Positions 11,401 through 24,730 are shown, numbered from the stretch's first letter. The stretch is 64,000 bases of DNA from Myrica gale (GCA_963930655.1 OZ005612.1:11165001-11229000); one strand, 5' to 3'. The notes: generated from the letters alone by a model not told the origin. Translations and numbers: made by a program.

Positions 11401-12573
11401 ATAAAACCTCTCAGACATTATTAGATTGCACTATAATCTATTATGCCTCAAAAATTACAAAATACGAAAAGCATAGACTAAAGATAAGGAATTTAAGATT
11501 GCACTTAGTAGAAAATAGTGGCTCAGGAATTAGAGCCCATGAAACAGTATGGGATTTTCCTTCTGGTTTTCTTTAAAGACTTTCTGGCACATTGCTGGGC
11601 TCTATTTCGGTTAAAACCCCAATCATGTAGCATTAGCACAGAACCAAACTTAAAGTTGAGAAAGAAAAACGCACCTCTAGTTTTGCTGGAGGGTCTAGTA
11701 CAAAACAAATACACGAGCTCCCTCACATGGAATAAGATAGAAGCTATACCAGCATCCAACTTCGTGAGATTAACTAGAAGCGTAACCAGCGGGCGCCTAA
11801 TGCCAGAGTCCCGGCCGTACAGAATATCCGTTGCCTTTCTAACCATTCCCATTCGCACCATCTTCACTGCTAAAAGCCAATTTTCCGAAAGATTTACAAG
11901 AGCTTCTGCCGCAGGTTCTGATAACTCCTATACATGTTGAAGAACCAATAAAATTACTCCCAACACATAACTGAATATGAAACGGTAAACAAACCAGCTA
12001 GTTTCTTCTAAATCGGACACCCATATTGTACTCCCGTTTATCCTCAAACATCAGGAAAACAAGTCGAATTGCGTTCCTGTGCCATTGCAATAACCAAAAA
12101 AGGTTAACTATTGTTTTTACTTTCTTTTCGCAAGCCCGCCTAGCCTTAACTGTGCTTTTCTCATCTTTTTACATGTTGCATGCACTCGTTAAAGGACAGA
12201 TATTAATTTGGTGCACCTTTTTCGCAGTTAAGAGCCGGGACAGTGGTGGAAGTACAATCGCCGCATATTTGGCAAGATACTGCACGCCATCCTCCGAGCC
12301 ACTCAATCGCCGAACAATATCCACACCCGCCTTTGCGATCTATATGCGAGGAAAAAAAAAAGAACAAGAACAAGGACGCATGAGATCGTTCTGACAGCTA
12401 TTTCATGATCAGTTTCGGGTTGCCAGGAAATCGGAGATACGTGGAAGGAAATTGGTATGTTGATTCATACATAATCTTACCGGTTGTAAACTAATGCGAA
12501 AGCAGAGTGGGAAACTTACTTTTGGAGCAGGACAAGTGAGAAACACCATTATTTCTTCCATGTTGGTAGCCAT
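8435..12573 (-). CDS. HGH1: HGH1-like ARM-repeat protein (eEF2 folding co-chaperone), with a premature TGA
   Basis: HGH1 homologues are cytosolic ARM-repeat adaptors that, in yeast, help the TRiC chaperonin fold translation elongation factor eEF2. I assembled seven exons with consistent GT-AG phases: 12573-12520 (starts MATNMEEIMVFL), 12339-12217 (GVDIVRRLSGSEDG), 11927-11675 (EPAAEALVNLS), 11386-11241 (DPFENVGSILVTIS), 10200-10087 (IRNCC, then SEFLWPALLLPVAG), 9118-8987 (KMPPELGSALSIEREPVTD) and 8668 onwards. These motifs are conserved in plant HGH1. In the last exon the codon at 8659-8657 is TGA inside EAG-*-RALWSINGPRILQVGY, where relatives have EAGRRAFWS. The frame downstream stays conserved to about 8552. 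As written, the protein would be 277 residues against roughly 340 expected. It is either a very young pseudogene, a sequencing error, or a C-terminally shortened protein. The end at 8435 is the next stop in frame; the true 3' exon is uncertain. Confidence 0.85.
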
Positions 12574-12739
12574 CAATTTCCTTTGTCTCGGCTTGCGCAG
12601 ACCGATAGAGAGAGGGAGTCTTGTAGGGTTTTATAGACTACATGAAACCATGCCCGTTACAAGCAGTCTCCCCGTCAATTCGAACATTTATTCCTCGCAT
12701 CCTCAGAGGAATAAATACCATGCAGGTTAAATGCAGCCA

Positions 12740-13503
12740 AAAAAAAAAAACTTCCCACTTAAGCATCAGGACTAGGGCTGAACATTATTGAGCCGAAACA
12801 GATCAGGCAGATCCGAATCGGTTCAGAACTGACTGAGCCGGCCCGGTTCGGTGGTCAGCCCAAAATTTTTTATAACCGAGTGGGTCGGTTCGGCCCACTG
12901 TTCTGGGTATATATTCACTTTTTCACAAATTCTCGTACTCTAAAATTTTAACTACTCTAAAATTTTGACACACAAAAACCACCTAAAAGACGTTGCATAT
13001 CTTGTGAATTTAGCTGCGTTTGCTTTTAAACTGTGGCCAAAAGATTGTATTTTAGTACGTAATGGCATATATCCTAACTAGCTACATGCATACATGGACC
13101 GCAGTATATATTAAAAATCATAAATACTAGTAGATATAATTTATATACAAAGTATAAAAGAACGTTATCATAATTGCATATCAATTGACTAAAATATAAA
13201 GTCTGAAAAACATGTATTGTACTAATTAAGTATATTTAGAATAATTATCAACACGTATAAACACTTACTACTTAATAAAATAATTCTCTATATGCTTAAG
13301 AACGTAATATATGCTTTTAGATGTTATGATGCATATTGGGTATGTATAAAGAGTTTACGTGATCGTTTATTGTTTATTCATCTAACATGTAAATATTAAT
13401 TAGCTTAGGTCATAAAATAGAAACTAGTTATGCTTTGCGTACAACATCCATTATATATAACAACGAAATTAGAAGGGTAGCACTCATGCACGTCCTCTGT
13501 GTC
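12740..13503. other. Intergenic; GGTTCGG-rich repeat relic then AT-rich DNA
   Basis: About 12770-12910 carries a cluster of GGTTCGG/GAACCG-type words of the kind found in degenerate plant DNA-transposon repeats. The remainder to 13503 is AT-rich with no recognisable gene. The HGH1 promoter should lie in the first few hundred bases upstream of 12573, but no clear TATA box stands out. Confidence 0.35.
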
Positions 13504-13679
13504 CACTACAACAGTTTTCACTTTCAGTGGCGAAATTTTTTGTCGCAGAAAATAGGATTTTCGTCACTGAAGGTTATCAGCGACGATTTTTTTTCCTCGC
13601 TGAAAGTCATCGACTTTTAGCGGCGAAACCTGTCGCCACTGAAGGATATTTTTTCGTCGCGGAAGGATACCGGCCAAAC

Positions 13680-14020
13680 CATAAAGTTGAACTTTTAGTG
13701 ATGCATTGGTCGTCGCTAATACGCGTTCGAACAACACGTCGTGTTTGAACGATAGTATTTGCGACGAACGATCTCGTCGCAATTACCTTAACATATTCAG
13801 CGACGAACTTTTAATTCGTCACAAAAAGAATTTTGTTCGCTCGAACCGTGGTGGTTGTTCGAACCGTGATGCGGTTCGAACAATACGGACTATTCGAACT
13901 CTATTTCGTTTCTAAATTAGCAACGAAATAAGTTCGTCGCGGAAAGTAATATCGGTTCGAACGGGTAACATTGGTTCGAACGAGTTACCCATTCGATACT
14001 CTGTTCGAACGTGTTATCTT
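13680..14020. repeat. CACTA subterminal array of GTTCGAAC palindromes (3' side)
   Basis: About nine copies of the 8-bp palindrome GTTCGAAC or one-mismatch versions fall in about 300 bp (for example at 13728, 13860, 13876, 13956, 13976), mixed with GTCGTCGC words. In En/Spm the subterminal repeats bind the TNPA protein. By analogy these are probably the binding sites of this element's own TNP1-like product. Confidence 0.7.
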
Positions 14021-14080
14021 TTTGCAGAACCTCCAAATTAAACCTGATATTCTCAAATTACAAATACCAAAACTACAATT

Positions 14081-14246
14081 CCATAAATCTCTCGACCAAT
14101 ACAAACTTGAAATATTCCATAAATCTCTCAACCAACAAAAACTTTAAATATTCCATTAAATTTCTCAACCAACAGAAACTTCAAATATTCCATAATCTCT
14201 TAATCATCACAAACTTCAAATATTCTATAAATCTCTCAACCAACAA
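14081..14246. repeat. 36-bp minisatellite, about 4.7 copies
   Basis: The unit begins CCATAAATCTCTC and ends AAATATT. Copies differ by several substitutions and small indels. It lies inside the CACTA element between the subterminal array and the TNP1 gene. Confidence 0.75.
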
Positions 14247-14905
14247 AAAGAACAAAATTCAAGAGAAATACAGCGCAATTGAGGTCATTTCTAGCTTTCC
14301 TCGTGTATCACATTGGCAAGGTTGATATAAAGAAAAAATAAACGGGAAAGGAAAGTAAAGAAAATGACACACTTTATGCTTACAAGATAAATAAGACATT
14401 GCTGTTGGTGCAGCCCCACGGTGCATAGCTGTGCAACATATGACTGCCTTTTGAAAAGAAACTTCAATAAGGGAACCAGATGCAACCAGTACTTCCTGCA
14501 ATAAATCAAACAATTCATTTCATTTAAATGATTGTAAACACGATCCTTTCAATCAATTTTTGACTTGTGTTTAGAAGAAAGAATGAATGAGAATGGTGCG
14601 TTAAACCTTGGGAGAGGCCCGAACGCATGTAAATGCAAAATTTGTGTAGGCCTCCACTAGGTGTGGCTCTTGGTCACATATATATATATATGAAGAATTA
14701 AGAGCCATTACTGATGATGCATATGTAAACCTTTCAAAAGCGGTGACAGATAATAAAAATCCATAAATTCAAATATGAAAGAGAAATTCCAAATGTAGGT
14801 TATTAAAGTAAGTGTATCTAGTTCACATAAGTTCAAATCCTAGAAAATGTTCGAACATTAAAAAACTTAATTCAAAATTATGAACAATACAAAAAAATAT
14901 CTTAC

Positions 14906-16454
14906 CTACGAATCTCGTTGGGCAAATTGTGTTTTAAGTAGTTGAAGTTGCTCTTGAATTTGCCTCTGTGCCTCTTGCATTTCTGCTTGTTGGTTTTTTA
15001 GGTCATCATACTCGCTCTGTCTTGCCTTCAGCTCTTCTATTGTAGCTTTAACTGCCTCTAACTCACAAACAAGCTCGAGATCCCATTGTAGGGATACGGT
15101 ATAGGATAAGGCAGCAATTGGCTTCACAGAGCGACCCAAACCTCTGACATAGCCAGATCTTGTCCCAAGGACTTGAGTAAAAATGTCAACGTCTTTTGGT
15201 GCTCCCGACTCTGTAGTTGATTGGGATTGGATCTCCACCATCTTCTCCTACAATCATAAAACTAAATTATGAATTCTATTAATATAAGAAAGTAATCTTT
15301 CAAAATAATATGAAAAGGTTTACTTACATAATTTTCTTTAGCAGCATCAGACACCCACCCTTCACCATTTTTTTTATGATGCGTCTTATTATATAAATCT
15401 CCAGCTGTCGGTGTTCCAACCTCAGGGTCTTGCTGGACAATTCATAGGTCAAAAGGAAGAAAATTTAGATCATCTATGAAATTAAAATGTGATAATAATT
15501 ATGTAATATACTTACCAATTTCTTTATATGCCAAACAATTGGTCTTGAACCACCAGTGTGGTGTATCTTCAATTTCGCTCTATTATTGGTGTTAATTCGA
15601 TTATGCTCCTACAAATACAATAACATCCATAATTTTCTTATCATTAAAAAAACGTCGTTGTTTTTCATATTATAATTACCTGATATGAAGGTTGAGAGAA
15701 TACTTCACAGCATGCAATCCAGTTTTCTACAGACGTATCTGCTGGTCGATGTTGCAATGCTTCATCCTTACTCCCAAACTTCTTAAAAGGTTTGTGTAGT
15801 TTTGCCTTGTGATTTTTGAAAGCCGCATTCATTATAGAGTTAATAGTTTCTCTATCTTCCTGTCGATCATAATTGAGCTCGAAGTCATCCCGTAAAAAGA
15901 ACACAAAACAAATTAGTAATATATATGATGGCGATGTGATTAAACAATTAGATACATACCGAAACACGCTCTCTGATATATTCTTTTATAGAATTCGGAA
16001 CCTTCGCCTAGGTCGGCGTACCAAATGGAGCATGCATTCGAACAAGTGCTCCAATCAATGTCGCAAGACGACTAGATTCATCACTATCTCTGCCCCGGTG
16101 CCCGTCAGGGAAACTGACTGACATCTTACCACTCGCCCGCACTTTGGCAAAAGTTACTTCTCTAAACTTCCCACGCCCTCGTTTGGCAGGTGTAGTTGCT
16201 AGAAATATAATTCAAGTGAGTTAAAAGATTAAAATCTACATGAATGCATAGTCAAAATTACTCTACCCAAAAGTAATATAAAGTTTAGAGAACTTACAGG
16301 CAACGCTACTCTGTGCGAGAGGAGGGCTGTTTAAAGGTGTTTCATCAGACACCCTCGGTGCTGTACCAGGGGTAGACTGCGTAGGTTGGGAAGTCTCCAT
16401 ATGGTGTGATGAAACGGTAAGAGCGGATCGTTGACGTTTTCCACCTATCGCCAT
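14906..16454 (-). pseudogene. TNP1-like CACTA gene (plant transposase Ptta/En/Spm domain)
   Basis: Six exons with good splice sites read on the minus strand: MAIGGKRQRSAL at 16454; the KRGRGKFREVTFAKVR exon (16199-15960); the DDFELNYDRQEDRET exon (about 15893-15681); the AKLKIHHTGGSRPIVWHIKK exon (about 15608-15517); the GTPTAGDLYNKTHHKKNGEG exon; and a final exon with DIFTQVLGTRSGYVRGLG followed by a Glu/Gln-rich coiled coil ending at 14906. The GSRPI block plus the FTQVLG..RGLG block is typical of the Ptta/En/Spm family (PF03004), thought to be the DNA-binding partner of the transposase. One in-frame TAG lies at 16010-16008 where Trp is expected. Otherwise the gene looks whole, so it may have lost function recently. 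Confidence 0.8.
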
Positions 16455-16651
16455 GATGCTAACCTGACAAATTAAAGCACAATCAATTCGTATCATCGGT
16501 GGACGTGACATCATCAGTAGAAATCAACAAACTGTCTTCCTCATCGGTGGTGACTTTTTCCTCCTCAGTTTCAACATCTATAAAGGTCGTATTCTTCAGC
16601 CATTTCCTCTACTTCGGTTGAAGAATCTACATTTCGGGCTCAACATCATTT

Positions 16652-19600
16652 CTATGCAATGAGATCAAATCTTAGCTGAAAGGATTCAGTTTCTTGATAT
16701 GCTTCTTTCCGTATTGCCTCTTCAATCTCCTTGTCACCACTGTCTACCACTTGAGGAATATCATAAATGTTCCTATGACCAAGTTTTTGAACCACCCGCC
16801 AGTGACCACCAGAGTTAGTGTCAGGTAAATAAAACACTTGATTAGCTTAACGACAAAGTATGAATGGATCATTTTAGTACCATTTGAGAGATGTGTTCAC
16901 ACTTGTAAAATATTTATCTGTGCGTATACCTACATTCTGTTTTTTCACATCCCACCAATCACATTTGAATAAGTACACGACATTCCCTCGTAAATATCGT
17001 AACTTAAACATATCCAATACCACACCGTAAAAATAAATATTTTTCTCATCGTGATCTCCTAGAACAACCGCTCCACTGTTTTGAGTTTTACGACATTGTT
17101 CTCGGTCAATAGTGTGATACCTAACTCATCCGAAGATACATCCAGAGTATCGTTTAGCACGTTCATCAGGACCACATGCTAATGCATATAAATCATCATA
17201 CACATTCGAGGGATTTTCATCACGCAAGTTGTTAATCTATAAAACATGAAAACAAAACATTATCATAAGTACATAACAAACAAATCCTACGAAATAATAT
17301 CAATATAAACAAAATAAATGTCTTCTTAGTTAAGAATTCATACATGTTTCTTGAACCAGTCTGGAAACTCTTCCTCATGCTGACTATCGACATTGGTTGA
17401 ACTTTGTCTCTTTAGAATGTCAATATGTTCACTATAGTTGAACTATTTATCAATAAAAATGTACGTAAAGACATTGAAATTGAAAATACCAATATGAAAT
17501 ATAATTGAGAATTTACCTCAGGTATGCATCAATCTCAGAGAAATTGTTCAACACATACCATCTAACTTTTCTGAACTCCGCGTCTAACAAATCATACCCT
17601 GCTTCAGCTCCTAATGGCCTAACAGCTTGTGAAAAAATACTAAACTTATCACGTGTTAGATGCTCAATTCCTCCAACAATATTTTTGTCCCCTTTGTTAA
17701 AACGTGTCTCAACACCACCAAGATACATAGAATAGAACGTCAAACACTCATAATCCATATATACCTCAGCGATTGACCCCTCTACGCGTGCTTTATTACG
17801 TGCAAACAGTTTTAGTCTCCCCAAAAATCGCTCCATCGGATACATCCACCGATATTATATTGGGCCAGCTAGGATAGCTTAATGAGGAAGGTGGATAGCC
17901 AAATGAACCATTACATCAAAGAATGAAGGTGGAAGTATTATCTCCAACTTACATAGGATCATGCCGATATCTTCATCCAAACACCTCAAGACATCCATAT
18001 TCAATGTACGTGAACACAAATCTCTGAAAATAGGCTCAGCTCCGTTAGTGCTTCCCGAACATCTTTGGTCAAATAACCACGAATCGCAACCGGAAGTAGA
18101 CACTGTAAAAATATGTGACAATCGTGGTTTTTCATTCCAGTGATTTTACCTTCTTTCTCTTTAACACAACGAGAGATATTAGAAGCATACCCATCTAGAA
18201 ACTTTACATTTCTCACCCAATTACATAATTCAATCCTCTCTTTCTTTGTTAAGGTATAACATGCATGCAGCATAACATAGGATTGACCACGAGGTTGTAG
18301 ATGTAAATCCCTCTTCACCTTCATCTTAGCTAAATTTTTTCGAGAGTTCACTGTATCTTTTGTCTTACTTTCAATATTCAACAATGTCCAGAAAATATTC
18401 TCACAAATATTTTTCTCGATATGCATAACATCTAAATTGTGGCATATTTTCAAAGTTGACCAGTATGGTAACTTAAAAAATATACTCTTCTTTGTCCAAT
18501 TCAACTCCTCCTCAGTACGTTTTCTCTTCTTCAAAGCTTTATTAAACTGTACTGGTTTTACACTCGACAACTGTATTAATATATCCTTACCTGACAATTC
18601 TCTTGGTGGTAGCCCATACTCGTCTTCACCATCAAACATTGTTCGATCCTTCCTCCAACTGTGGTCCATTGGTAAGTAACGATGATGACCCATGTAGCAC
18701 ATATTTCTACTGTGTGATAGATATTTAAAAGCAGTAGATTGGTTACACACCGGACATGCCAATTTTCCCTTCGTACTCCAGCAAGATAAATTACCGTACG
18801 TCGGGAAATCATTGATAGTCCACATCATTGCTGCATGCATTTGAAAATAACTAGATGTTGATGCATCAAATGTACGAACACCTTCGACCCATAATATTTT
18901 CAACTCTTCCACCAAAGGTTGTAAGTAAACATCAATATCGTTTCCTGGAGATCTTGGCCCGGGAATAAGTAATGTCATCATAAAGAATGGATCCTTCATG
19001 CACTTCCAAGGTGGCAAATTGAATGGCATAAGTACCACTGGCCATATGCTATAACTTGTACTCATATTTTCATATGGATTATATCCATCGGTGGCTAACC
19101 CAAGACGAATATTGCGAGCTTCCCGTCCAAACCATTCATGTTCCTTGTCGAACTCTTTCCATGCCAACGAGTCTGCCGGATGCCTCAAGTTATCTTCATC
19201 TAGGATCCATTTTTCTCTATGTCATCTCATGTCCTCAGCTGTCTTCTTTGAAATAAACAACTTTTGCAATCTTGGTATTAACAGGAAATGACGCAGAACT
19301 TTCTTATGAACTTCCTTCCTTCTTGTCGCACTATTGACCCATCTAGATTCACCACATACCGGACACACTTCTAACTTTTTGTTTCCTTCCAAAATAAAAT
19401 ACAGTCATTGACGCATGCATGTATGGGTATATAATCAAGACCCAGACCCCGATTTAATGTTCTTGTCTCCCTATTTGATTTAGGCAGTGTCTCTCCTTCT
19501 GGAAGAACTTTTTTAATCAAATCTAAGATCATATTAAATGTTGCAATACTCGTATTGTGTAGGGTCTTTATATGCATCAATCGTATAGTGAATGCTAACT

Positions 19601-19979
19601 TTGAAAAACGCTCACAACCCGGATAAAGAGGACGTCTTGCATCTTTCAATAAGCGATCAAAATCCTTTGCTCCATATTTCCCTGTAGTTGGTTCATCATT
19701 TTTTCCTCCATCTCCAGTTTAGGCATCAGCATGCCTAAACTCACCATATGGTTCACCGTGCAACACTAATTTAGTATAACTTTTATCAATCTCATGCACA
19801 ATCAAATGATCCTCAATTCTCCCCACTTCCTGAAAGTATACATTCATACACCGCCGATAAGGGCACCTCATCTCATTCTTGTCATACACACATCCACGTG
19901 TCATAATCATGAACTGTTTTACCCCTTCTAAATATCTCTTCCCGAATCGATTAGTTTCATTCATCCAACTCTTATCCAT
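16652..19979 (-). pseudogene. TNP2-like CACTA transposase (Transpos_assoc, Transposase_21, DUF4218, DUF4216)
   Basis: Domain order on the minus strand: a transposase-associated domain from MDKSWMNETNRFGKRYLEGV (19979) with a C..R..CPYRRCMN zinc-like cluster; Transposase_21 core with GLATDGYNPY, FMMTLLIPGPRSPGNDIDVY and CHNLDVMHIEKNICENI (about 19100-18390); DUF4218 with YRWMYPMERFLGRLK (about 17850); and DUF4216 with VYLFKCDWWDVKK and HWRVVQKLGHRNIYDI (about 16990-16750). Lesions seen: a TGA where Trp is expected near 19220, a TAA near 19720, a frame change near 18030, and a few further stops before DUF4218 and in DUF4216. Some apparent stops could be introns. The enzyme would cut the CACTA ends; this copy is probably inactive. 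Confidence 0.85.
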
Positions 19980-21713
19980 CTTTCTCACCCTTAAAAAAGA
20001 AAACAAACAACAAAGCTTACTAAAACATTATTGATAATCTAATAAATGACAATCACTGTATGAACCAACCAACAACTCGTGATACAATAATTAGAACTCT
20101 GAGAAGCAAAAAATTAAGACAACAAAAATATTATTAAGATCCTTAAAAACTCTTTGACTCCTCCATTGTAGACGTACAGAGGAGGAAAAGCAAGTCCTGC
20201 AGAAGACTTCAATTCATATATTACAGAAGTACATGACAATGAATAATAAGGTCCAGCTGATTACTCATCTGACAACAGCTTATTTATTTCGAGAATATTC
20301 ATAAGTACTCAGGGTTGCTTCTGCTAGAAAATTCAAATAGATTTGACATTCCTCCAAAACAATATCTTGCTAGACTTCTTAAAAGTTGTTTGTATCATCC
20401 TGAAACCTCATCTTCCATAAGAACGGTGGTATTCTTCTGTACATTCTTTACATAAATGGCTTAAGAAACCGTTCATTAAGTTTTCACCTCAGAAAACCGT
20501 TCTCTACTAGAAAAAACTATAATAAGGGAATGGGCAGAATCTACGTTCACGTTTCTTGAAGATTAAGCAAGGTGAATTGCCGGGAAAATCCAAAGTGACA
20601 GAGAGAAGAGAGAGGTGGGTTTAGTTGCCCAATAAAAACTTCACAACAAAAATAGACAACAAAATAACACCAAAACAAGAGAAGCTCACCAAGAAGCTTC
20701 TTTCCCCTTTGTTTGCCTAGACTTACAGGAAGCAGTAGAAGCTTCACACGGACTGATCACTGAAATGGGTACAAATATTCAAAGTTTGGATTTTTTAAAA
20801 TTAATGAGAAGCAAATAAAATAAGGGAATGGGCAGAAATAACTTACTAAGCTCCTCTGACTAAAAAGGAAGACGAAAGATGGGCTCAAATTTCTTGACAC
20901 TAGAGTGTAGAGCTCTGCGTCTCTATTTCAATGGCGTCTCTCTCTTCGTCCCTGCTGAACAGACTGGCGCGAAGGAAAATTCCTGCGACGCCAAGTCTTT
21001 TTTTTGTCTTCGCGGCAATTTCGTTCGACAGCACTACAATACCCGTTCGAATAAAAAATTTAAATTAAACGGTGCATTAAGAGATAAAGTTAAACAATGC
21101 GTAACATATTCGTTCGCACGAATAAGTCTCGTTCGACCAGATATTACATTAGATTACACTGTGCGTTTAAGCAATTAAGTTAAACGGCGTGTAACACATT
21201 AGTTCGAACGGAATTAGATGTTCGATCGAGAATATAATTAAGTATAACGGTGCGTAAGACAACCACGTTCCTGTTCGAACACACTTTATTTGGGAAATAT
21301 TCTTAACATTTAATACAAAAATTACATGACGTTGTATGCAAAGGCAGAAGCCTCATCAAATGACACGTGTAATTGTTCGTTTGAATGGGTATTGTGGTTC
21401 GAACTAGATATTCAAGGCCGATTTTAATATAGAAATGCTAATACTTTAGCCGATCTAAATACACAAATGCTAATTTAAACTTTTGTCATGAAAAAGTCAG
21501 ATTTAAATTAGTTATATTAAACTAAGTTCATGTATCAAGATTAAATTTATATAATCATTAAACAACTATAATGGATTTAAATATAGAAATTAGAAAATAT
21601 AATTTCGAATACGGGTCAAGCTAAAGAAGTACAATTTCTTATATGAATCGTTACCTATGTTCATCTACTATTTAATTTATCGATCAACAAGTTTATATAT
21701 TTACTATATATAG

Positions 21714-21750
<37 letters not shown>

Positions 21751-22101
21751 AACAAGTTTATTATATATAATATTTTTCTTTTGATATTTTTGCATAGACT
21801 AATGTAGTCGATTTAAATATTACATTATAAATATAATATAAAATATCTTTACAATCTAATTGATCATAAAAATGAGCTAAAAAGTTTGATATAAAAGCTG
21901 CAACAATAGTGGATGATCATAATAATATAATATACATAATATCCTAAAATGTAGTCATAATAACATAACATGCATAAATACATAATATCCTGAAGTCTCG
22001 ATACATAGTCATAATAAAAAAAATCTCACACATCATACTTAAAACATAATAGACACCACCAAATGTCATTGCGCCACACAAAATACAAAGATAGTAGATG
22101 A
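19980..22101. other. CACTA interior without recognised genes
   Basis: This is the spacer between the TNP2 gene and the accessory ORF. Around 20990-21420 there is another loose cluster of TTCGAAC-type words. A (TA)n microsatellite lies at about 21719-21747. The open frame at 20879-21178 contains the same motif words and is not a credible protein. Confidence 0.5.
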
Positions 22102-23156
22102 TCAAGTGTCTCGCTCCTTCCTCAGTTCACGAATCTCCTCCTCAATCTTGTTAAATCGCTCGTCCATCCGCGTCGTAATCTCCTCCAACAACATGTTCAT
22201 CCATGGAGGACGCTCGACCTGGCTCGATGAGCTCTGACCAACCTCATAGTGGATGATCTACCTCGTCGTGTGGGTTGGCTACGAAGAGGCGGTCCGCCGT
22301 CCATGGTGTCCTCATCTGCACCGACATCCCCAGCAACATGTGCTTCAACCTGACCAAGATAAGCTACACTCCAACTGAATGTACTACGACATATTGGCCC
22401 AATTGGACATCATATCTTCTCATCAGGCAAAATAGGAACACCAGCAGCTACCAACATGCGCGAGATCAGTAAGCCATGTGGGAGACCATCTCGCTCGGAT
22501 GTATATCGTGCATCTCGAAGTATCTACTGAACAATAAGAGCTGGGAGATCAATCGGAGTCCGACGCGCAACCATAATGAGAAGGAATCCACGCTCAAAAC
22601 TAAGCTTAGATCGGTGATGTTTCGGTGCCACGTCCCAAACGATAATAAGATGAAGCATTCGGAAGAATGTTGTTATATCTCGATGGCATATCAATGTAGA
22701 TGGCACAGTCATATCTGCGCCCATAACTTCCTTTCACACTTCTTCCGGTGTCATGTCAAACGGAGGTCCAATGCTCGGGTATGCCGGCACCTGGGGTCTC
22801 AGTAATCCAATAAACTGGGCAATAGTATTAGCAGATAATGTGAAAAAGACTCCCCTCACTTGAATAGTCAGCTCCTCGACATTGGCATCAACAGTAAGAA
22901 CTTGTGCATAGAAGTCATGCACAAGATCAACGTATACGTCACTAGTAGATCCGAGAAATTAAGTCCATCCCCTTTCCTCAAAGTTAGACTGTATGCTCTG
23001 ACCTTCATACTCCAACTCGTTGAAATCCCTCAAGCGAACAACTCGCTCAATAACAATCGGTCTCTTATAAATCAACGCTCGATGCTGAGCTACAGACAAT
23101 GACTCTCTAGGTTGAGCCGCTTGTGAAGATGATGATGCACGTCTTCTTGGTGCCAT
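22102..23156 (-). pseudogene. Accessory plant-transposon protein ORF (PF20167-like)
   Basis: It starts MAPRRRASSSSQAAQ (23156), continues with KRPIVIERVVRLRDFNELEY, then VHDFYAQVLTVD, VRGVFFTLSANTIAQFIGL and ITTFFRMLHLIIVWDVAPKH, and ends with a charged coiled coil (MDERFNKIEEEIRELRKER) at 22102. This order matches the plant-specific protein family often annotated as 'putative plant transposon protein', which accompanies many plant mobile elements; its function is unknown. In-frame stops occur after EERGWT (about 22961), after DLPALIVQ (about 22525) and after ILPDEK (about 22415), with at least one frame change later. It lies upstream of the transposase in the CACTA element and is probably part of its cargo. 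Confidence 0.6.
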
Positions 23157-23959
23157 TTTGAAAGCTGCAAAATAATTAATGCTAAAATTAATTTGTATAT
23201 AATTAATAAAGTGATTATATAATATAAAATCATAAGGATACCTTTTATTTTACAATATGTTATTAATCATGGAGAACAATTTATATAATAAAATACATGT
23301 AAATATTAATTTTTGGCGAACTTATAAAATGTCTTTCTATCTTTTGAATTTTCTTCAACTATCTATATGTAAATACTTTTTAATTATAGTATCTCATTCT
23401 TAAAATACATTTTGAGCAAATTGAAAAATAGGACGTTTACTAGGTAGGGGAAATCAAAGGTATTTATATGGCAATACTTAGATTATGTCGTGGAACAGAA
23501 AAATATTCTCTAAAATACTACAAACAATACGAACAAACACGAAAATGTAATCCGATTGAACACATATAGAACGCAGTGGACAAACCACATTTCAGAAAAT
23601 TTAGATATGGTGGTAATATCATCTATAAGTTATCTGAATTAACGAAGAACAAAAAAAACAAAACGAACAAAACAAATAAAACAAACAACATTCGGTCCTA
23701 CTAACGAAGAACGAAATTCGTCAACTTACCCCTATTTTTTTAAAACGCTAATCTTCTATATGCAAAGACTGAAATGAAATGCAAGACAGAACAAAAAAAA
23801 ATGAAGGACGAAAGACAAACAACAAGCAAACAGAAACAGAAAAAATGAAAGGCTACGGAGACGATCCGTACCTGAGGAAGACGACGAAATGTAGAGTAAT
23901 CTGTTGGAGAAAGTAGAGATTCGTAGATGATATAGAGCGTTCTCAATTGTTTCTTTATG

Positions 23960-24730
23960 AAGTGTATTCCAAATGGTTCGAACAAAAGGCTTTTAAAACT
24001 AAACCAGAACGTTTCGGGAAGAAGAAGACGATTGGACTTTCGTTCGAACCAACGTATTGTAGTTCAAACTCAATCTGGACAGATGGCACCAATCCAAAGG
24101 TCAACAATTACAAAATGTCACGAATCTCGTTCGAACCATAACATACGTTTGACCTAGGTCAGGCGTTGCAGGCACCGAAGAGACGTTGTCTGCGACGCCA
24201 TAATCACAAACGAACAAGAATAGGACACCTATCACTCTCGTTCAAACCTGCTATCTTCGTTCGACCTCGTTTAGGCGTTGCAGGCAACGTCTTATCATTG
24301 CCTCCAACGCCTCACACTCGAACAAACCAAAGTTTGACACTTGTCGTTCACGTTCGACCACATCATGGAGTTCAAACGAGATTTGAAGCCGTACACAATA
24401 ACGAATCATCAACGAACATGTGTCCCCCTGTTCGACCGACGTATTTTCTGTGCGAACGACAGAGGGGAAATTTTTAGCATCGACGGCAGGTCGTCGCGGA
24501 AGTTTCCAATCAGCGACGATTCCAATATGTCGTTGCAAAAAATTACAGCTCGACTGATGATATCCGAGCGAACGAAGTTTTTAATTTCGCAACGAACATA
24601 TTTCGTCACTGAAACTTTTGACAACTTTGTTTTTTGCAACGAAAATACTTAAGCGTCGCTGAATATTGGTCGAACGGGATCATGATGTTCGAACAGTTTA
24701 ATGGTTTTTATACTGGTTCGAACGGAGTTT
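23960..24730. repeat. CACTA subterminal array of TTCGAAC motifs (5' side)
   Basis: GTTCGAAC and close variants occur about fifteen times between 23970 and 24725, in both orientations, together with GCGACGA/GTCGTCGC words towards the terminus. This mirrors the array at 13680-14020 at the other end. Confidence 0.7.

Noticed and set aside
11518-11940. 140-codon plus-strand open frame
   Set aside because: Lies antisense over HGH1 exon 3; the conserved protein is on the minus strand.
20879-21178. 99-codon plus-strand frame in the CACTA element
   Set aside because: Made of the element's TTCGAAC motif words; opposite strand to its real genes.
22275-22805. Plus-strand frames inside the accessory ORF region
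   Set aside because: Shadows of the minus-strand PF20167-like reading frame.
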